The notes beneath the pieces are model-generated. The model did no database searches and was not told the DNA's origin. It saw only the letters and a list, made by a program, of their open reading frames with translations. Shown here in pieces: positions 35,348 through 44,520 of a stretch of DNA of 64,000 bases. How positions within the stretch are numbered: the first letter of the stretch is position 1; every line of letters starts with the position of its first letter. The position numbers were made by a program, and so were the translations under genes. Source of the DNA: Spirochaetae bacterium HGW-Spirochaetae-3 (GTDB lineage: Bacteria > Spirochaetota > Spirochaetia > Treponematales > UBA12059); contig PGXV01000010.1 in NCBI GenBank assembly GCA_002839315.1, forward strand, positions 60,998 through 124,997, read 5' to 3'.

Positions 35348-36682
35348 TTAGCGGATGAAGAGGGACAGCACGAATACGACGGCGAAGGCGACGAAGCCCT
35401 CGACGGCGGTCGCCGAGCTATAGGCCTTGTATGCGGTAGATACCGGCATGTTCGAGAACTGCGACACGACCCAGAAATACGAGTCGTTCGCGTGCGATAC
35501 TACCATGGCTCCGGCGCCTATCGCTATGACCGTCAGCGCCGGGTCAAGCCCGAGCGTCGCCAGCATAGGCGCGAGTATGCTCGCCGTTGTAACGATGGCG
35601 ACCGTCGAGGAGCCCTGGGCCGTCTTGAGCGCGGCGGAGATGAGGAATGGCAGCAGCATGCCGAGCTGGAGGCCTACCATATTCGTCTTTATGAATTCGA
35701 CGATGGGGCTCACCTTGATGATAGCGCCGAACGATCCTCCGGCGGCCGTTATAACGAGTATCATAGCGGAAGCCTTGATGCCCTCGTTCATCCATCCGCC
35801 TACCGCGTCGCCGAGGCTTTCCTTCTTGACGAGGAGCAACGAAGCCAGAACGCCTATCATGAGCGCGGTGACCGGATCTCCGATGAACGAGAGGAAGCGC
35901 TGCAGCCCTTCCGCGCCGAAGGGTTTTGACGGGAACTCGGCGAAGGACTTGAGTAGTATGAGGACGATGGGGAGGATTATAGGCAGGAAGGACAGGAACG
36001 TGCTGGGCAGCTTGCCGAATTTCTTGACGATATCGGAGTACGACTCGTGGACGTCGGAATCGATCTGATACTTCTTGGCTACCTTCGTGGCCCACAGGAG
36101 CCCCGCGAGCGACGCGGGGATGGCGGCGATGAGGCCGAGGATTATGACCTTGCCGAGGTCCGCGCCCAGCGCTCCGGCGGCCGCGATAGGACCGGGGGTC
36201 GGTGGCACCATGGTATGGGTCGCGTAGAGTCCGGTAGCCAGAGCGACGGCCATGACGGCCATCGACGTGCCCGATTCCTTGGCCAGGGCCTTGTTCAGGG
36301 GCGTGAGGATGACGTAGCCCGAGTCGCAGAACACGGGTATGGAGACTACGTAGCCGGCTATATTCATGGCCAGCGGCGCCCGCTTCTTTCCGACGATCTT
36401 CAGGATGGCCTGGGTCATGGAGAAGGCCGCGCCGGTCTTCTCGAGTATGGTACCCATGATAGTGCCGGCGACTATGACGATGCCTATGCTCGTCAGGGTC
36501 CCGCCGAAACCGTTCTTGATGTTCTTGACTACCTCGAGGGCGGGGAGCCCGATAGCGAGGCCGTACGCAAACGCAATGCCGATGAGGACGAGGAACGCGT
36601 TCACCTTGAGTTTCCCGGTGAACAGGATGATGAGCGCTACCGCGGCCAGGAGCAGGATGATTGCCATTCCGCCTGATACCAT
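35348..36682 (-). CDS. GntP-family gluconate/glycerate-type permease
   Basis: This 444-residue inner-membrane symporter has about 12-14 helices. GntP features include GTIMGTILEKTGAAFSMTQAI, SIPVFCDSGYVILTPL, THTMVPPTPGPIAAAGALGADLG and SHANDSYFWVVSQFSNM. GGAGGCATCAT precedes ATG. Given the downstream glycerate kinase it probably imports glycerate or a related sugar acid (inference; the family also moves gluconate and idonate). A palindrome 90 bases upstream and a CdaR-type regulator gene just before it point to diacid-responsive control. Confidence 0.93.
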   Translation of the reverse strand: MVSGGMAIILLLAAVALIILFTGKLKVNAFLVLIGIAFAYGLAIGLPALEVVKNIKNGFGGTLTSIGIVIVAGTIMGTILEKTGAAFSMTQAILKIVGKKRAPLAMNIAGYVVSIPVFCDSGYVILTPLNKALAKESGTSMAVMAVALATGLYATHTMVPPTPGPIAAAGALGADLGKVIILGLIAAIPASLAGLLWATKVAKKYQIDSDVHESYSDIVKKFGKLPSTFLSFLPIILPIVLILLKSFAEFPSKPFGAEGLQRFLSFIGDPVTALMIGVLASLLLVKKESLGDAVGGWMNEGIKASAMILVITAAGGSFGAIIKVSPIVEFIKTNMVGLQLGMLLPFLISAALKTAQGSSTVAIVTTASILAPMLATLGLDPALTVIAIGAGAMVVSHANDSYFWVVSQFSNMPVSTAYKAYSSATAVEGFVAFAVVFVLSLFIR

Positions 36683-36772
36683 ATGATGCCTCCGTTACAG
36701 TGGATAAGCTTAGCGTATGGGCGTTTTAGCGCTACGCACATGGCAGTATCGCCGTATCGACGCGCGCCTGAC

Positions 36773-36787
36773 TGTGCACCATGCACA
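36773..36787. promoter_or_regulatory. Palindromic candidate CdaR operator before gntP
   Basis: TGTGCA-CCA-TGCACA is a perfect 6-3-6 inverted repeat in the 135-base gap between the regulator gene and the permease gene. A further TGTGCA-like half-site (GACTGTGCAACT) lies at the 3' end of the regulator gene, about 36826. A short self-complementary GCATGC sits at 36794-36799. The position fits an operator for the adjacent CdaR-type protein. Confidence 0.5.
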
Positions 36788-36817
36788 TTTTCAGCATGCA
36801 TACGATGAGCCAGTCCA

Positions 36818-37966
36818 TCAGCGACTGTGCAACTCCGCATAGCGGACCACTAGCCGTATAAGGTCGAGGGCCTTGGGGTCGCTCCGCGGGTCGCGCCCGA
36901 GGAGGCCGGCGAACCGGTCCATCCTGGCGGAGAATGTGTTCCTGTGGACGCCGAGCCGTGCGGCGGCCTCCTTGCAGTTGAGCGCGCTGTTGGCCAGGGC
37001 CTTGATGGGTGGCCCGAGCTCGAGCACGGTCTCCCGAGACAGAAGTTCCAGGGTTGCGTCAAGGGCCGTCACGTACTCGCTCCGCGGTATCATGCTGGAC
37101 AGGTATTCCAGTATATAGTCGAAGAGGAAGGCCGGACCGCCGTCGGGCTCGGGCACGTGGCCGCATAGCCAGGTAGCCTGCCTGTACGCAGCCCTGTACC
37201 GGCCTAGGTCGGTCTGGAACGCGCCTACCCAGGCGGATACCGGGTCGCGCCAGCCCAAGGCCTCGCCTACCGAATGGACGTAGTCCAGTATCTCCGACTC
37301 GAAGGCTCCGAGGAAGCCCTCTCGCCCGGCTCGTATCGACTTGAATACTATTACCGTACCGTCCGAAGCGGGGAATACCATGTCCTGCGAGCCTGGCCCC
37401 CTGGCCCGCCTGATCGCCGAGATGGCGTCAGGAGCCTCCAGCCCGGCGGGCGGAGCGAGTATTATGGGCGTCCTCGGTACGGCCGGGTCGAAGCCGAGCT
37501 TGCGGGCCAGCGAGTCTACCGAGGATCGAGGGGCCTCGTCGTCGTACAGGAGCAAGTTCTGCAGGAGGTTCCTGCGGTCCTGGTGCCGTAGCGCCTTCTC
37601 CTTCCAGGCCTCGAGCTCCAGCATGGACTCGACGCTCGTCTTGACGGCGTACGCGAGCGCCGTCACTTCGCCGGGGTCGCCGGTCACGCCGACGACCCCG
37701 ATGGTCTCGCCGTGGAAGGCGATGGGGAGATTGACCCCAGGCCTCACCCCCGAAGGAAGCCCGGGCTCGGGGCTCACCAGCTCGATGACGGCGCCCGTCT
37801 CGACGAGGCGCCTGGCGGCGTCGTGGTAGCTCCCTACCCTGGAGACGTCGCGGCTGGCGATTATGACGCCTTCCCGGTCCATGATATTTATGTTGTGATC
37901 GATATGCTCGCCGAGCCGGGAGAGGAAGGCCGCGGCGGTGGCGGGGTCTAAGGCTAAACCAAGCAT
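36818..37966 (-). CDS. CdaR-family sugar-diacid transcriptional regulator
   Basis: The 382-residue protein has an N-terminal diacid-recognition domain (about 1-130; LGEHIDHNINIMDREGVIIASRD, RVGSYHDAARRLV), a middle GGDEF-like-fold region, and a C-terminal PucR-type helix-turn-helix (NCKEAAARLGVHRNTFSARMDR). CdaR proteins activate glycerate, glucarate and galactarate genes when bound to the diacid or glycerate. No ribosome site precedes ATG; an extended -10 (TGCTATACT, 37973-37978 for the hexamer) ends six bases upstream, so the mRNA is probably leaderless. It is divergent from the EAL gene and upstream of gntP in the same direction. Confidence 0.9.
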   Translation of the reverse strand: MLGLALDPATAAAFLSRLGEHIDHNINIMDREGVIIASRDVSRVGSYHDAARRLVETGAVIELVSPEPGLPSGVRPGVNLPIAFHGETIGVVGVTGDPGEVTALAYAVKTSVESMLELEAWKEKALRHQDRRNLLQNLLLYDDEAPRSSVDSLARKLGFDPAVPRTPIILAPPAGLEAPDAISAIRRARGPGSQDMVFPASDGTVIVFKSIRAGREGFLGAFESEILDYVHSVGEALGWRDPVSAWVGAFQTDLGRYRAAYRQATWLCGHVPEPDGGPAFLFDYILEYLSSMIPRSEYVTALDATLELLSRETVLELGPPIKALANSALNCKEAAARLGVHRNTFSARMDRFAGLLGRDPRSDPKALDLIRLVVRYAELHSR

Positions 37967-37983
37967 GCCGATAGTATAGCATC

Positions 37984-38012
37984 TGGAAAGCGAACGGGTC
38001 TCGGCGTATACT
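37984..38012 (+). promoter_or_regulatory. Promoter of the PAS-GGDEF-EAL gene
   Basis: TGGAAA (37984-37989), a 17-base spacer and TATACT (38007-38012) precede an AGAGGTG ribosome site and the ATG at 38038. The divergent extended -10 for the CdaR-type gene lies only a few bases away, so the two promoters abut. Confidence 0.5.
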
Positions 38013-38037
38013 TGGAATTAAATAAAAGAGGTGCCGA

Positions 38038-39738
38038 ATGACTTCAGATAAGTATGAAAGAATTATTCAGGCCTCTCACGATTTCATAACGCTGATCGGC
38101 AAGGACTACCGCTACGAATTCGTTAACGCCTCGTACGCCGACGCGCTGGGATTGCCGGCCGCCGATATTGTCGGAAAGACCATCGGCGAGATCTGGGGGG
38201 ATAAGAAATTCAAGGACCGGATCAAGCCGAGGATAGATCAATGCTTCAGCGGCAAGGAATCCCACGACATAGACCGATTAGACTTCGGTAAGGAGAGCAA
38301 GTACATACACGTCTCGTACTATCCGTACACGGAAGGCGAGGAAACGTCCCACGTGATGGTCTTTTCTCATGACGTCAGCCTCGTCAAGAAGCTGGAATCC
38401 AAGCTGCTCGATTTCGAATTCAAGGACCCGACGACGGGACTCTTCAACCGACGGTCCTTCGATATAGTCCTCGACATGGAGCTCGAGAAGGCGAGGCGGG
38501 CTACCCTGGACATAACGCGCGCCGTCCTCTTCATAAATCTCCAGAGCATATCGCATATCAACGAGGCCTTCGGCTACGAGCTCGGAAACCTCCTCCTTGA
38601 ATCTACGGCGATCCGCATCAAGGAGGCGCTACGGGCCAGCGATTTCGTATTCCGCTTCGACGGCAAGGAATTCGCGGTCATCCTGACGACCATCAAGCGG
38701 GGCTCGGACATACCGATCGTCGTAGAGAATATCCGGGCCAAGACCGATTTCCCGTACAGTTTCAAGGGTACGGTCATCAACATCACGTGCAATATCGGGG
38801 CCGCGGTCTATCCGGACGACGGCGATAATCGGGAGACCATCGTCTCGCGGGCGATGGCCGCGATGAACTACGCCAGGGAAAGGAACGAGCCGCTCGTCAT
38901 GTCTAACAAGACCCTGTACGAGCGGGGCCTGTACGTGTCCAAGCTACGGGCCGACATACGCACGGCCTTCATAGAGAAACAGTTCGCCGCGCATTTTCAG
39001 CCTATCGTCGACTCGGGCGGCATGATCGTAGGCGCCGAGGCGCTCATACGATGGAGACACCCTATACTGGGCAACATCCCCCCGGACGTATTCATCCCGA
39101 TAGCCGAGGAATCAGGCAATATAGCGATGATAGGCAAATGGATACTGTTCCAGGTATGCCGCGACATCAAGCGATTCGGCTCCGACCTCGGCGACCGCTA
39201 CATCTCCGTCAACCTGTCCAGCCAGGAATTCAGCAGTCCTTCCTTGGTTCGCGACATCCGCGAGGTACTCGAATCCACGAAGATATCTCCGACCTCGCTG
39301 AAGCTGGAGATCACCGAGAGCCAGACGATGCAGGACATCGAGTCCATTATCGTAAAGATACGGAGCCTCTCGGAGCTCGGCGTCGACGTACTGATAGACG
39401 ATTTCGGAACCGGCTACTCATCGCTCGCGTATATAAACCGCCTGCCTGCGAAAACCATCAAGATAGACAAGTCGTTCGTGGATACGATATCGGAAAGCCC
39501 GGAAGACCTCGCCTTCATCCAGGGCGTCATCACGATGATAGAGAGCAAGCGGAAAACCGCGCTCGTGGAAGGCGTCGCAGACGAGGCGCAATACGCCCTG
39601 CTACGGAGTCTCGGCGTACGCTATATGCAGGGCTATTACTTCAGTAAGCCGCGGACGGCGGACGATTTCCTGGAGCTACTGCGGCGGGGAGAGCCGTTGC
39701 CGGAGAGGGCCGTGGCGGCTATCGACCGACCGGCCTAG
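38038..39738 (+). CDS. PAS - degenerate GGDEF - EAL cyclic-di-GMP phosphodiesterase
   Basis: The 566-residue soluble protein has a PAS domain (about 8-115), a GGDEF-fold domain (about 130-285) and an EAL domain (about 305-545). The GGDEF motif is replaced by FDGKEF (207-212), so diguanylate cyclase activity is unlikely; such domains often act as GTP sensors. The EAL motif is intact (EALIRW, Glu334), and the other metal and catalytic residues look present: LKLEITES, IDDFGTGYSSL, KIDKSFVD and EGVADE. It probably hydrolyses c-di-GMP under PAS control, affecting motility. It is expressed from its own promoter and ends in a bidirectional hairpin. Confidence 0.93.
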   Translation: MTSDKYERIIQASHDFITLIGKDYRYEFVNASYADALGLPAADIVGKTIGEIWGDKKFKDRIKPRIDQCFSGKESHDIDRLDFGKESKYIHVSYYPYTEGEETSHVMVFSHDVSLVKKLESKLLDFEFKDPTTGLFNRRSFDIVLDMELEKARRATLDITRAVLFINLQSISHINEAFGYELGNLLLESTAIRIKEALRASDFVFRFDGKEFAVILTTIKRGSDIPIVVENIRAKTDFPYSFKGTVINITCNIGAAVYPDDGDNRETIVSRAMAAMNYARERNEPLVMSNKTLYERGLYVSKLRADIRTAFIEKQFAAHFQPIVDSGGMIVGAEALIRWRHPILGNIPPDVFIPIAEESGNIAMIGKWILFQVCRDIKRFGSDLGDRYISVNLSSQEFSSPSLVRDIREVLESTKISPTSLKLEITESQTMQDIESIIVKIRSLSELGVDVLIDDFGTGYSSLAYINRLPAKTIKIDKSFVDTISESPEDLAFIQGVITMIESKRKTALVEGVADEAQYALLRSLGVRYMQGYYFSKPRTADDFLELLRRGEPLPERAVAAIDRPA

Positions 39739-39750
39739 GCGACCGGTCGG
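39726..39750. terminator. Bidirectional terminator-like hairpin
   Basis: CCGACCGG (39726-39733) pairs with CCGGTCGG (39743-39750) around a 9-base loop. It overlaps the last codons of the EAL gene and precedes the convergent gene that ends at 39762, so it could serve both directions. Confidence 0.45.
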
Positions 39751-39761
39751 TTCGAGGCTGG

Positions 39762-40547
39762 CTACATGTTCTTCCAGAATTTATAGTACTTGCGCTCGAC
39801 GTCCTCGAGCGACATCAACGGGTAGAACTTGGTCTGCCCCGCCGACGCGAACATGAACCCGTGGCGGAGGAATTTATAGGATATCCTGTCCACGGGGCAA
39901 TCGAGCGACAATCCCTTGGTATTCTTGCCGGGCTTTGAGCGGACCTCGAAAATGGCCTCGCGGAGCCTGGCCGGATGGATGCCCGGCACGAAGCAGCGGA
40001 TGAACGGGTTATCCTGGAATTCCTTGAGGAAGTCGTCGACGGTGAACTCGAGCTGCGAGTAGAACATCACCGGCGCGCCCTTGGGCATGTCGGGGTCGGT
40101 GATGAACTTGGCGTACTCTATGAAGTTGTACTTGGTGAGCACCATCATCTTGATCGGGTTGATCTCGAGCACGATGCGCATCTCGTCGCCGCGTATCTTG
40201 GGATCGTAGTCGGCCGATTCCAGCTCGACGTAATCGCCGAGCGAGTTGCAGTAGTACAGCTTGCCGAACGCGTTGAAGTCCATGTGCTCGAACGTGCGGT
40301 AGCTCGATATGAATTTCGTCGCCTTCAGGCGACCGTCCTCGTGCGGCTTCAGGTCGGCGAAGGCGGCGTCTATCTTGAAGAACGGATGCCTGAACGTCGG
40401 ATCGATCTCGACGAATATGAGCCGTCCCTCGAAATAGCGCGTCGAGCCCTGCGTATAGTGCTTGGCGAAGCGTTCCGGGTCGAGCTGGCTCGCGATGAGC
40501 GCGTGGTTCGGGTGCATCACGAGATACAGGTGATTGCTTTCGTTCAT
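39762..40547 (-). CDS. Conserved-looking protein of unknown function, coupled to hppA
   Basis: The 261-residue protein has no signal peptide or membrane helix and reads as a well-folded, aromatic-rich alpha/beta protein ([74 protein letters not shown]). I do not recognise the family. The start lies four bases after the hppA stop, with GGGTAGGTAG as ribosome site, so the two are one operon. Its codon use matches its neighbours, so it looks native. A role linked to pyrophosphate energetics is a guess from position only. Confidence 0.75.
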   Translation of the reverse strand: MNESNHLYLVMHPNHALIASQLDPERFAKHYTQGSTRYFEGRLIFVEIDPTFRHPFFKIDAAFADLKPHEDGRLKATKFISSYRTFEHMDFNAFGKLYYCNSLGDYVELESADYDPKIRGDEMRIVLEINPIKMMVLTKYNFIEYAKFITDPDMPKGAPVMFYSQLEFTVDDFLKEFQDNPFIRCFVPGIHPARLREAIFEVRSKPGKNTKGLSLDCPVDRISYKFLRHGFMFASAGQTKFYPLMSLEDVERKYYKFWKNM

Positions 40548-40551
40548 CTAC

Positions 40552-42624
40552 CTACCCCCAATATGTCTTGAGCATTGGAGCGATCACCAGCGAGATGATC
40601 GCCATCAGCTTGATCAGGATGTTCAGCGCGGGGCCAGCGGTATCCTTGAACGGATCGCCGACGGTGTCTCCCACGACCGCGGCCTTGTGCGCGTCGGAAC
40701 CCTTGCCGTCGGCGCGGGCCTCGATAAGCTTCTTCGCGTTATCCCAGGCACCGCCCGAATTCGACATGAAGATAGCGAGGAGTACGCCGGTCACGGTTAC
40801 TCCGGCCAAAAGGCCGCCGAGCATCTCTATACCACCCGTGAACCCTACCACGATGGGGCTGAGCGCGGCTATAAGCCCGGGGAGAATCATCTTCCTGAGC
40901 GCCGACCGCGTAGAAATATCGACGCAGGCGCGGTAATCCGGAGTCTCGGTCTCGTTGAGTATGCCCGGACGATCGCGGAACTGCCTGCGAACCTCCTCGA
41001 TCATCGCGAAGGCCGAGACGCCTACCGCGCCCATCGCCAGCGCCGAGAACAGGAAGGGCACCATGCCGCCGAGGAGGAGCCCGGCGAGGACCTTGGGATC
41101 GGTGATGTTGAAGACGAGGTCATTCGACCCGCCGACCGACTGCGCGAAGGCGCTGAAGAGGATTATCGCCGTCAGGGCAGCGGATCCTATCGCGAAGCCC
41201 TTGCCGACCGCGGCGGTAGTATTACCGACGGCGTCGAGCTCGTCTGTAACCTCGCGCACGTGCGGGTCCATCGCCGACATCACGGCCAGGCCGCCGGCGT
41301 TGTCGGCGATCGGGCCGTACGCGTCGACGGAAAGCTGTATGCCCAGGGTGATGAGCATGCCGAGCGCGGCCATGCCGATGCCGTAGAGACCGGCGAGCGA
41401 GTAACTGCCGAGGATGGCGCCGCATATAACGACGATCGGCGGCAGGGTCGAAAGCATGCCTACGCCGAGGCCCGTGATTATGACGGTAGCGGCCCCGGTA
41501 TCGCACGATCGCTCAATCTTCCGGACGGGTATCGTGTGCGTGCCGGTAAAGAACTCGGTCAAGAGCCCGATAGCGGTCCCGGAGGCGAGGCCGAAGACGG
41601 CGGCTAGCGTGACGCGGAGAGCGTCCTTGCCGCCGTCGAAGGTTCCGCCGCCGAGCGCCAGCCTGGCCAACGGGTAGATGAGCAGCGCGGCGAGGATCGC
41701 GGCTCCGAAGCTACCCGCGTTGAGGGCCTTCTGCGGGGACTTCCCGGGCTTTCCCCTGACGAGGAAGGTGCCGAATATCGACGCGCCTATTCCCATGGCG
41801 GCCAGCAGGATGGGCAATAGCGCGAGGCGTAGTCTCATATCGTCGGTCGCCGCGACGCCGGCGCCGAGCACGACGCAACCGACTATCGACCCGACGTACG
41901 ATTCGAAGAGGTCGGCGCCCATGCCGGCGACGTCGCCGACGTTGTCGCCCACGTTATCGGCTATCACCGCGGGATTACGCGGATCGTCCTCGGGTATGCC
42001 CGCCTCGACCTTGCCGACGAGGTCGGCGCCGACGTCGGCGGCCTTCGTGAAGATGCCTCCGCCGACGCGGGCGAACAGCGCTATCGTCGAAGCGCCGAGG
42101 CTGAAGCCGGAAAGAATCGGGAAGATAGTGTCCCGTAACGCGGGAAGAGAATCGCCGAAGACGGCGATGCCGATGGCGAGCACCGTCGATATGCCGAGCA
42201 AGGCCAGGCCGACCACCGTCATGCCCATCACGGAACCGCCGGCGAACGCGACCCTGAGCGCGGGGTCGATGCCGCCTTCCGCGGCCGATGCGGTCCTGGA
42301 ATTAGCCGCCGTCGCCGTTTTCATGCCGAAATAGCCCGCCGCCGCCGAGCAGACGGCTCCCAGCAGGAAGGCCAAGGCCTCGAGCTTGAGCGACCCTGTA
42401 TTAGCCAAGGCCAGAAATATCGCGACGAGCGCGACGAAAAACGCCAGAACGGAATACTCGCGCTTGAGGAAAGCCTGGGCGCCGTCGGCGATATACCCGG
42501 CAATCCGCTCGAGAGTCTCGTTCCCGATGGGCTTCTTCCGTATCCATGCGTTCTTGGTCGCCGCATAGACGATCGCGATCGCGCCTGCCAGTGCCGCGAA
42601 CATGATTACAGATAGTACATTCAC
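40552..42624 (-). CDS. hppA: Membrane-bound ion-translocating pyrophosphatase (K+-dependent type)
   Basis: This pump couples hydrolysis of pyrophosphate to export of H+ or Na+ across the inner membrane. The 690-residue, about 16-helix protein has the pyrophosphate-binding [40 protein letters not shown], and a final [29 protein letters not shown] carries alanine where K+-independent enzymes have lysine, so it should need K+. I do not assign H+ versus Na+. The start is GTG 42624 behind GGAGGGG. The leader contains a 16-base palindrome. An orphan gene follows four bases downstream. Confidence 0.96.
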   Translation of the reverse strand: MNVLSVIMFAALAGAIAIVYAATKNAWIRKKPIGNETLERIAGYIADGAQAFLKREYSVLAFFVALVAIFLALANTGSLKLEALAFLLGAVCSAAAGYFGMKTATAANSRTASAAEGGIDPALRVAFAGGSVMGMTVVGLALLGISTVLAIGIAVFGDSLPALRDTIFPILSGFSLGASTIALFARVGGGIFTKAADVGADLVGKVEAGIPEDDPRNPAVIADNVGDNVGDVAGMGADLFESYVGSIVGCVVLGAGVAATDDMRLRLALLPILLAAMGIGASIFGTFLVRGKPGKSPQKALNAGSFGAAILAALLIYPLARLALGGGTFDGGKDALRVTLAAVFGLASGTAIGLLTEFFTGTHTIPVRKIERSCDTGAATVIITGLGVGMLSTLPPIVVICGAILGSYSLAGLYGIGMAALGMLITLGIQLSVDAYGPIADNAGGLAVMSAMDPHVREVTDELDAVGNTTAAVGKGFAIGSAALTAIILFSAFAQSVGGSNDLVFNITDPKVLAGLLLGGMVPFLFSALAMGAVGVSAFAMIEEVRRQFRDRPGILNETETPDYRACVDISTRSALRKMILPGLIAALSPIVVGFTGGIEMLGGLLAGVTVTGVLLAIFMSNSGGAWDNAKKLIEARADGKGSDAHKAAVVGDTVGDPFKDTAGPALNILIKLMAIISLVIAPMLKTYWG

Positions 42625-42639
42625 AAGTCCCCTCCAAAC

Positions 42640-42655
42640 ATGAATATCTATTCAT
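42640..42655. promoter_or_regulatory. Palindrome in the hppA leader
   Basis: ATGAATA-TC-TATTCAT is a perfect 7-2-7 inverted repeat just upstream of the hppA ribosome site. On the minus strand TACAAT (42656-42661) abuts it, so the repeat would cover the transcription start region. It could be an operator. The whole 42625-42811 stretch is distinctly AT-richer than the surroundings. Confidence 0.4.
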
Positions 42656-42762
42656 ATTGTAAAATATAACCGCGAGTGAGTATATAGGCTGTTTCCCAAG
42701 CCGACAACAGGAATTTAATGGATTATCGCACTTGTCGAAAGGGTCGAATAAGAGGTATTTTT

Positions 42763-42781
42763 GCAAATTGTTCGCATTTGC
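42763..42781. promoter_or_regulatory. Candidate Zur/Fur box of the zinc ABC operon
   Basis: GCAAAT-N7-ATTTGC forms a 19-base inverted repeat, the length usual for Fur-family boxes, 30 bases before the znuA-like start. It overlaps TTGTTC (42768-42773), which with AATAAT (42791-42796) 17 bases later may be the promoter. The operon itself ends with a Fur-family gene, so metal-dependent self-repression is the natural reading. Confidence 0.55.
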
Positions 42782-42811
42782 TCGCATGCCAATAATGCCT
42801 TGGAGGTTCTA

Positions 42812-43711
42812 ATGGGGGCTTTCCGTACTATAGCCGTACTGCTCGCGGCGTCGATGACCGTCCCGGCTTTCTCTATGGGCGCCAGTGGCGCCCCCGCGGC
42901 AGTACCGACGGTCATAGTCAGCATATTGCCTCAGGCCTACTTCGTCGATCGCATAGCCGCGGGCCGGGTCCGGCCGATCGTGCTCGTCGGTCCCGGACAG
43001 AGCCCCCACTCGTACGAGCCTACGCCGCGCCAGATGGCCGAGATATCATCCGCGTCCGTCTGGCTGACCGTCGGGGTGGAATTCGAAAACGCGCTCAAAC
43101 CCAAGATAGCGTCGCTATATAGAGGACTGACCATCGTCGATACGACGGTCGGCGTCCGATACAGGAGACTGGAAGCGCACGCCCATGGGGTCGATGAAGG
43201 CCTGCCCCCCGGGGACGAAGACGCCGGGCTCGATCCGCACGTTTGGCTAGGCAGGCAGGCGGTGAAGGCGATGGCCGCGAACATTCGGGATACTATCTCC
43301 AAGATCGATCCCGCCGGAACGGCTACCTACTCCAGAAACTACGACGCGCTCGTACGCGACGTCGACGCCGTCTATGACGGGTTGAAGACCGACCTGGCTC
43401 CGCTCAGAGGGAAGCCGGTCTTCGTCTACCATCCTTCGTTCGGGTACTTCCTGGACGAATTCGGCATCAGGCAGGAAGCGGTAGAGACCGGCGGTAAGGA
43501 GCCTACCCAGAAGGCGCTGTCCGCGCTGATCGCGGAAGCCAAGGCCGACGGCGCGAAAGTCGTATTCGTCCAGGCTCAGTTCCCCGTCGGCGCCGCGAGG
43601 GTCGTCGCGGACGCGATAGGCGGCGTCGTCGTGACGGTCGATCCGCTGGCCGGGGATTGGCTGGAAAACGTGCGCCGCATAGGCGAGTCGATGAAGCGGG
43701 CGAGAAAGTGA
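42812..43711 (+). CDS. znuA: Zinc/manganese-type ABC binding protein (ZnuA/TroA family)
   Basis: The start is ATG 42812 behind GGAGGT, giving 299 residues with a signal peptide (MGAFRTIAVLLAASMTVPAF). Metal-binding positions of cluster A-I proteins are present: His in SPHSYEP, His in DPHVWLG, His in YHPSFGYF, and Asp near VTVDPLAGDW. A short His/acidic loop (EAHAHGVDEGLPPGDED) replaces the longer His-rich loop of ZnuA. The long backbone helix typical of the family connects the two lobes. It is the first gene of a four-gene overlapping operon with ATPase, permease and a Fur-family regulator. Zinc is likelier than manganese, but I cannot exclude the latter. Confidence 0.9.
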   Translation: MGAFRTIAVLLAASMTVPAFSMGASGAPAAVPTVIVSILPQAYFVDRIAAGRVRPIVLVGPGQSPHSYEPTPRQMAEISSASVWLTVGVEFENALKPKIASLYRGLTIVDTTVGVRYRRLEAHAHGVDEGLPPGDEDAGLDPHVWLGRQAVKAMAANIRDTISKIDPAGTATYSRNYDALVRDVDAVYDGLKTDLAPLRGKPVFVYHPSFGYFLDEFGIRQEAVETGGKEPTQKALSALIAEAKADGAKVVFVQAQFPVGAARVVADAIGGVVVTVDPLAGDWLENVRRIGESMKRARK

Positions 43712-43734
43712 CCGTTCGCGATACGGGGGCGTCC

Positions 43735-44520
43735 ATGGGAATCCAGGAAGTAGCGATTCGATTCGACGACGTGTCGTTCGCGTACGGGGACCTACCCGTG
43801 CTCGACTCCGCCAGCTTCCATATCCACGCGGGCGAATTCGCCGCCCTCGTCGGCCCGAACGGCGCGGGCAAGACGACCGTGCTCAAGTTGCTGCTCGGCC
43901 TCGCGAGGCCGAGGACGGGCCGCGTCACGGTGCTCGGACGCCCCCCGGAGGAAGCCAGGAGCTCTATAGGCTACGTCCCGCAGCACGCGTCATACGATCC
44001 GGCCTTCCCCATATCGGTCACCGAGGTCGTCAGGATGGGCCGGCTACGCGGATCGTCGGGGCGCTACGGCCCGAACGACGCGGAGGCGGTGCGCCGGGCG
44101 CTGTCGATGGCGGACGTCGCCGGACTCGCCGACAGGGCGTACTCGGCGCTGTCGGGAGGTCAGCGGCGTCGCGTACTCGTCGCCAGGGCGCTGGCGGCCG
44201 AACCCGAACTACTCGTGCTCGACGAGCCGACGGCCAATATGGACGCGGAGAGCGAGTCCAGGCTGTTCGAGACGCTCGGCGGGATCAAGGGCTCGGCGAC
44301 GATACTCATCGTGACCCACGATACCGGATTCGTCACGGCGCTGACCGACGCGGTCTTCTGCGTCGGGGAACGGGGCTCGGGCCGTGGGGTCGTCAGGCAC
44401 AAGGCCGCGCCGGTCGACCATATCGCCAGCGAGCTGTACGGCGGTCCTGCCCTCCAGGTACTCCACGATACCGAGCTGCCGGACGACGCCTGCCGGGGAT
44501 GCGGGAAGGCCGGATCATGA
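43735..44520 (+). CDS. znuC: Zinc-type ABC transporter ATPase
   Basis: The 261-residue ATPase has Walker A GPNGAGKTTVLKLL, a Q-loop in YVPQHASYDPAFP, signature LSGGQRRRVLVARAL and Walker B LLVLDEPTANMD. ATG 43735 is my start; GTG 43708, overlapping the znuA-like stop (GTGA), is a real alternative adding nine residues. The C-terminus carries an extra HDTELPDDACRGCGKAGS tail with two cysteines, possibly metal-related. It is co-translated with the permease (ATGA overlap). Confidence 0.9.
   Translation: MGIQEVAIRFDDVSFAYGDLPVLDSASFHIHAGEFAALVGPNGAGKTTVLKLLLGLARPRTGRVTVLGRPPEEARSSIGYVPQHASYDPAFPISVTEVVRMGRLRGSSGRYGPNDAEAVRRALSMADVAGLADRAYSALSGGQRRRVLVARALAAEPELLVLDEPTANMDAESESRLFETLGGIKGSATILIVTHDTGFVTALTDAVFCVGERGSGRGVVRHKAAPVDHIASELYGGPALQVLHDTELPDDACRGCGKAGS

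Noticed and set aside
38664..38690. Active diguanylate cyclase in the PAS-GGDEF-EAL protein
   Set aside because: The GGDEF signature is FDGKEF, which lacks the glycine and acidic residues needed for catalysis; only the EAL half looks active.
42401..42787. 128-codon minus-strand open frame covering the hppA start and the zinc promoter region
   Set aside because: It runs through the 5' end of hppA in another frame and through an AT-rich regulatory gap, and has no ribosome site.
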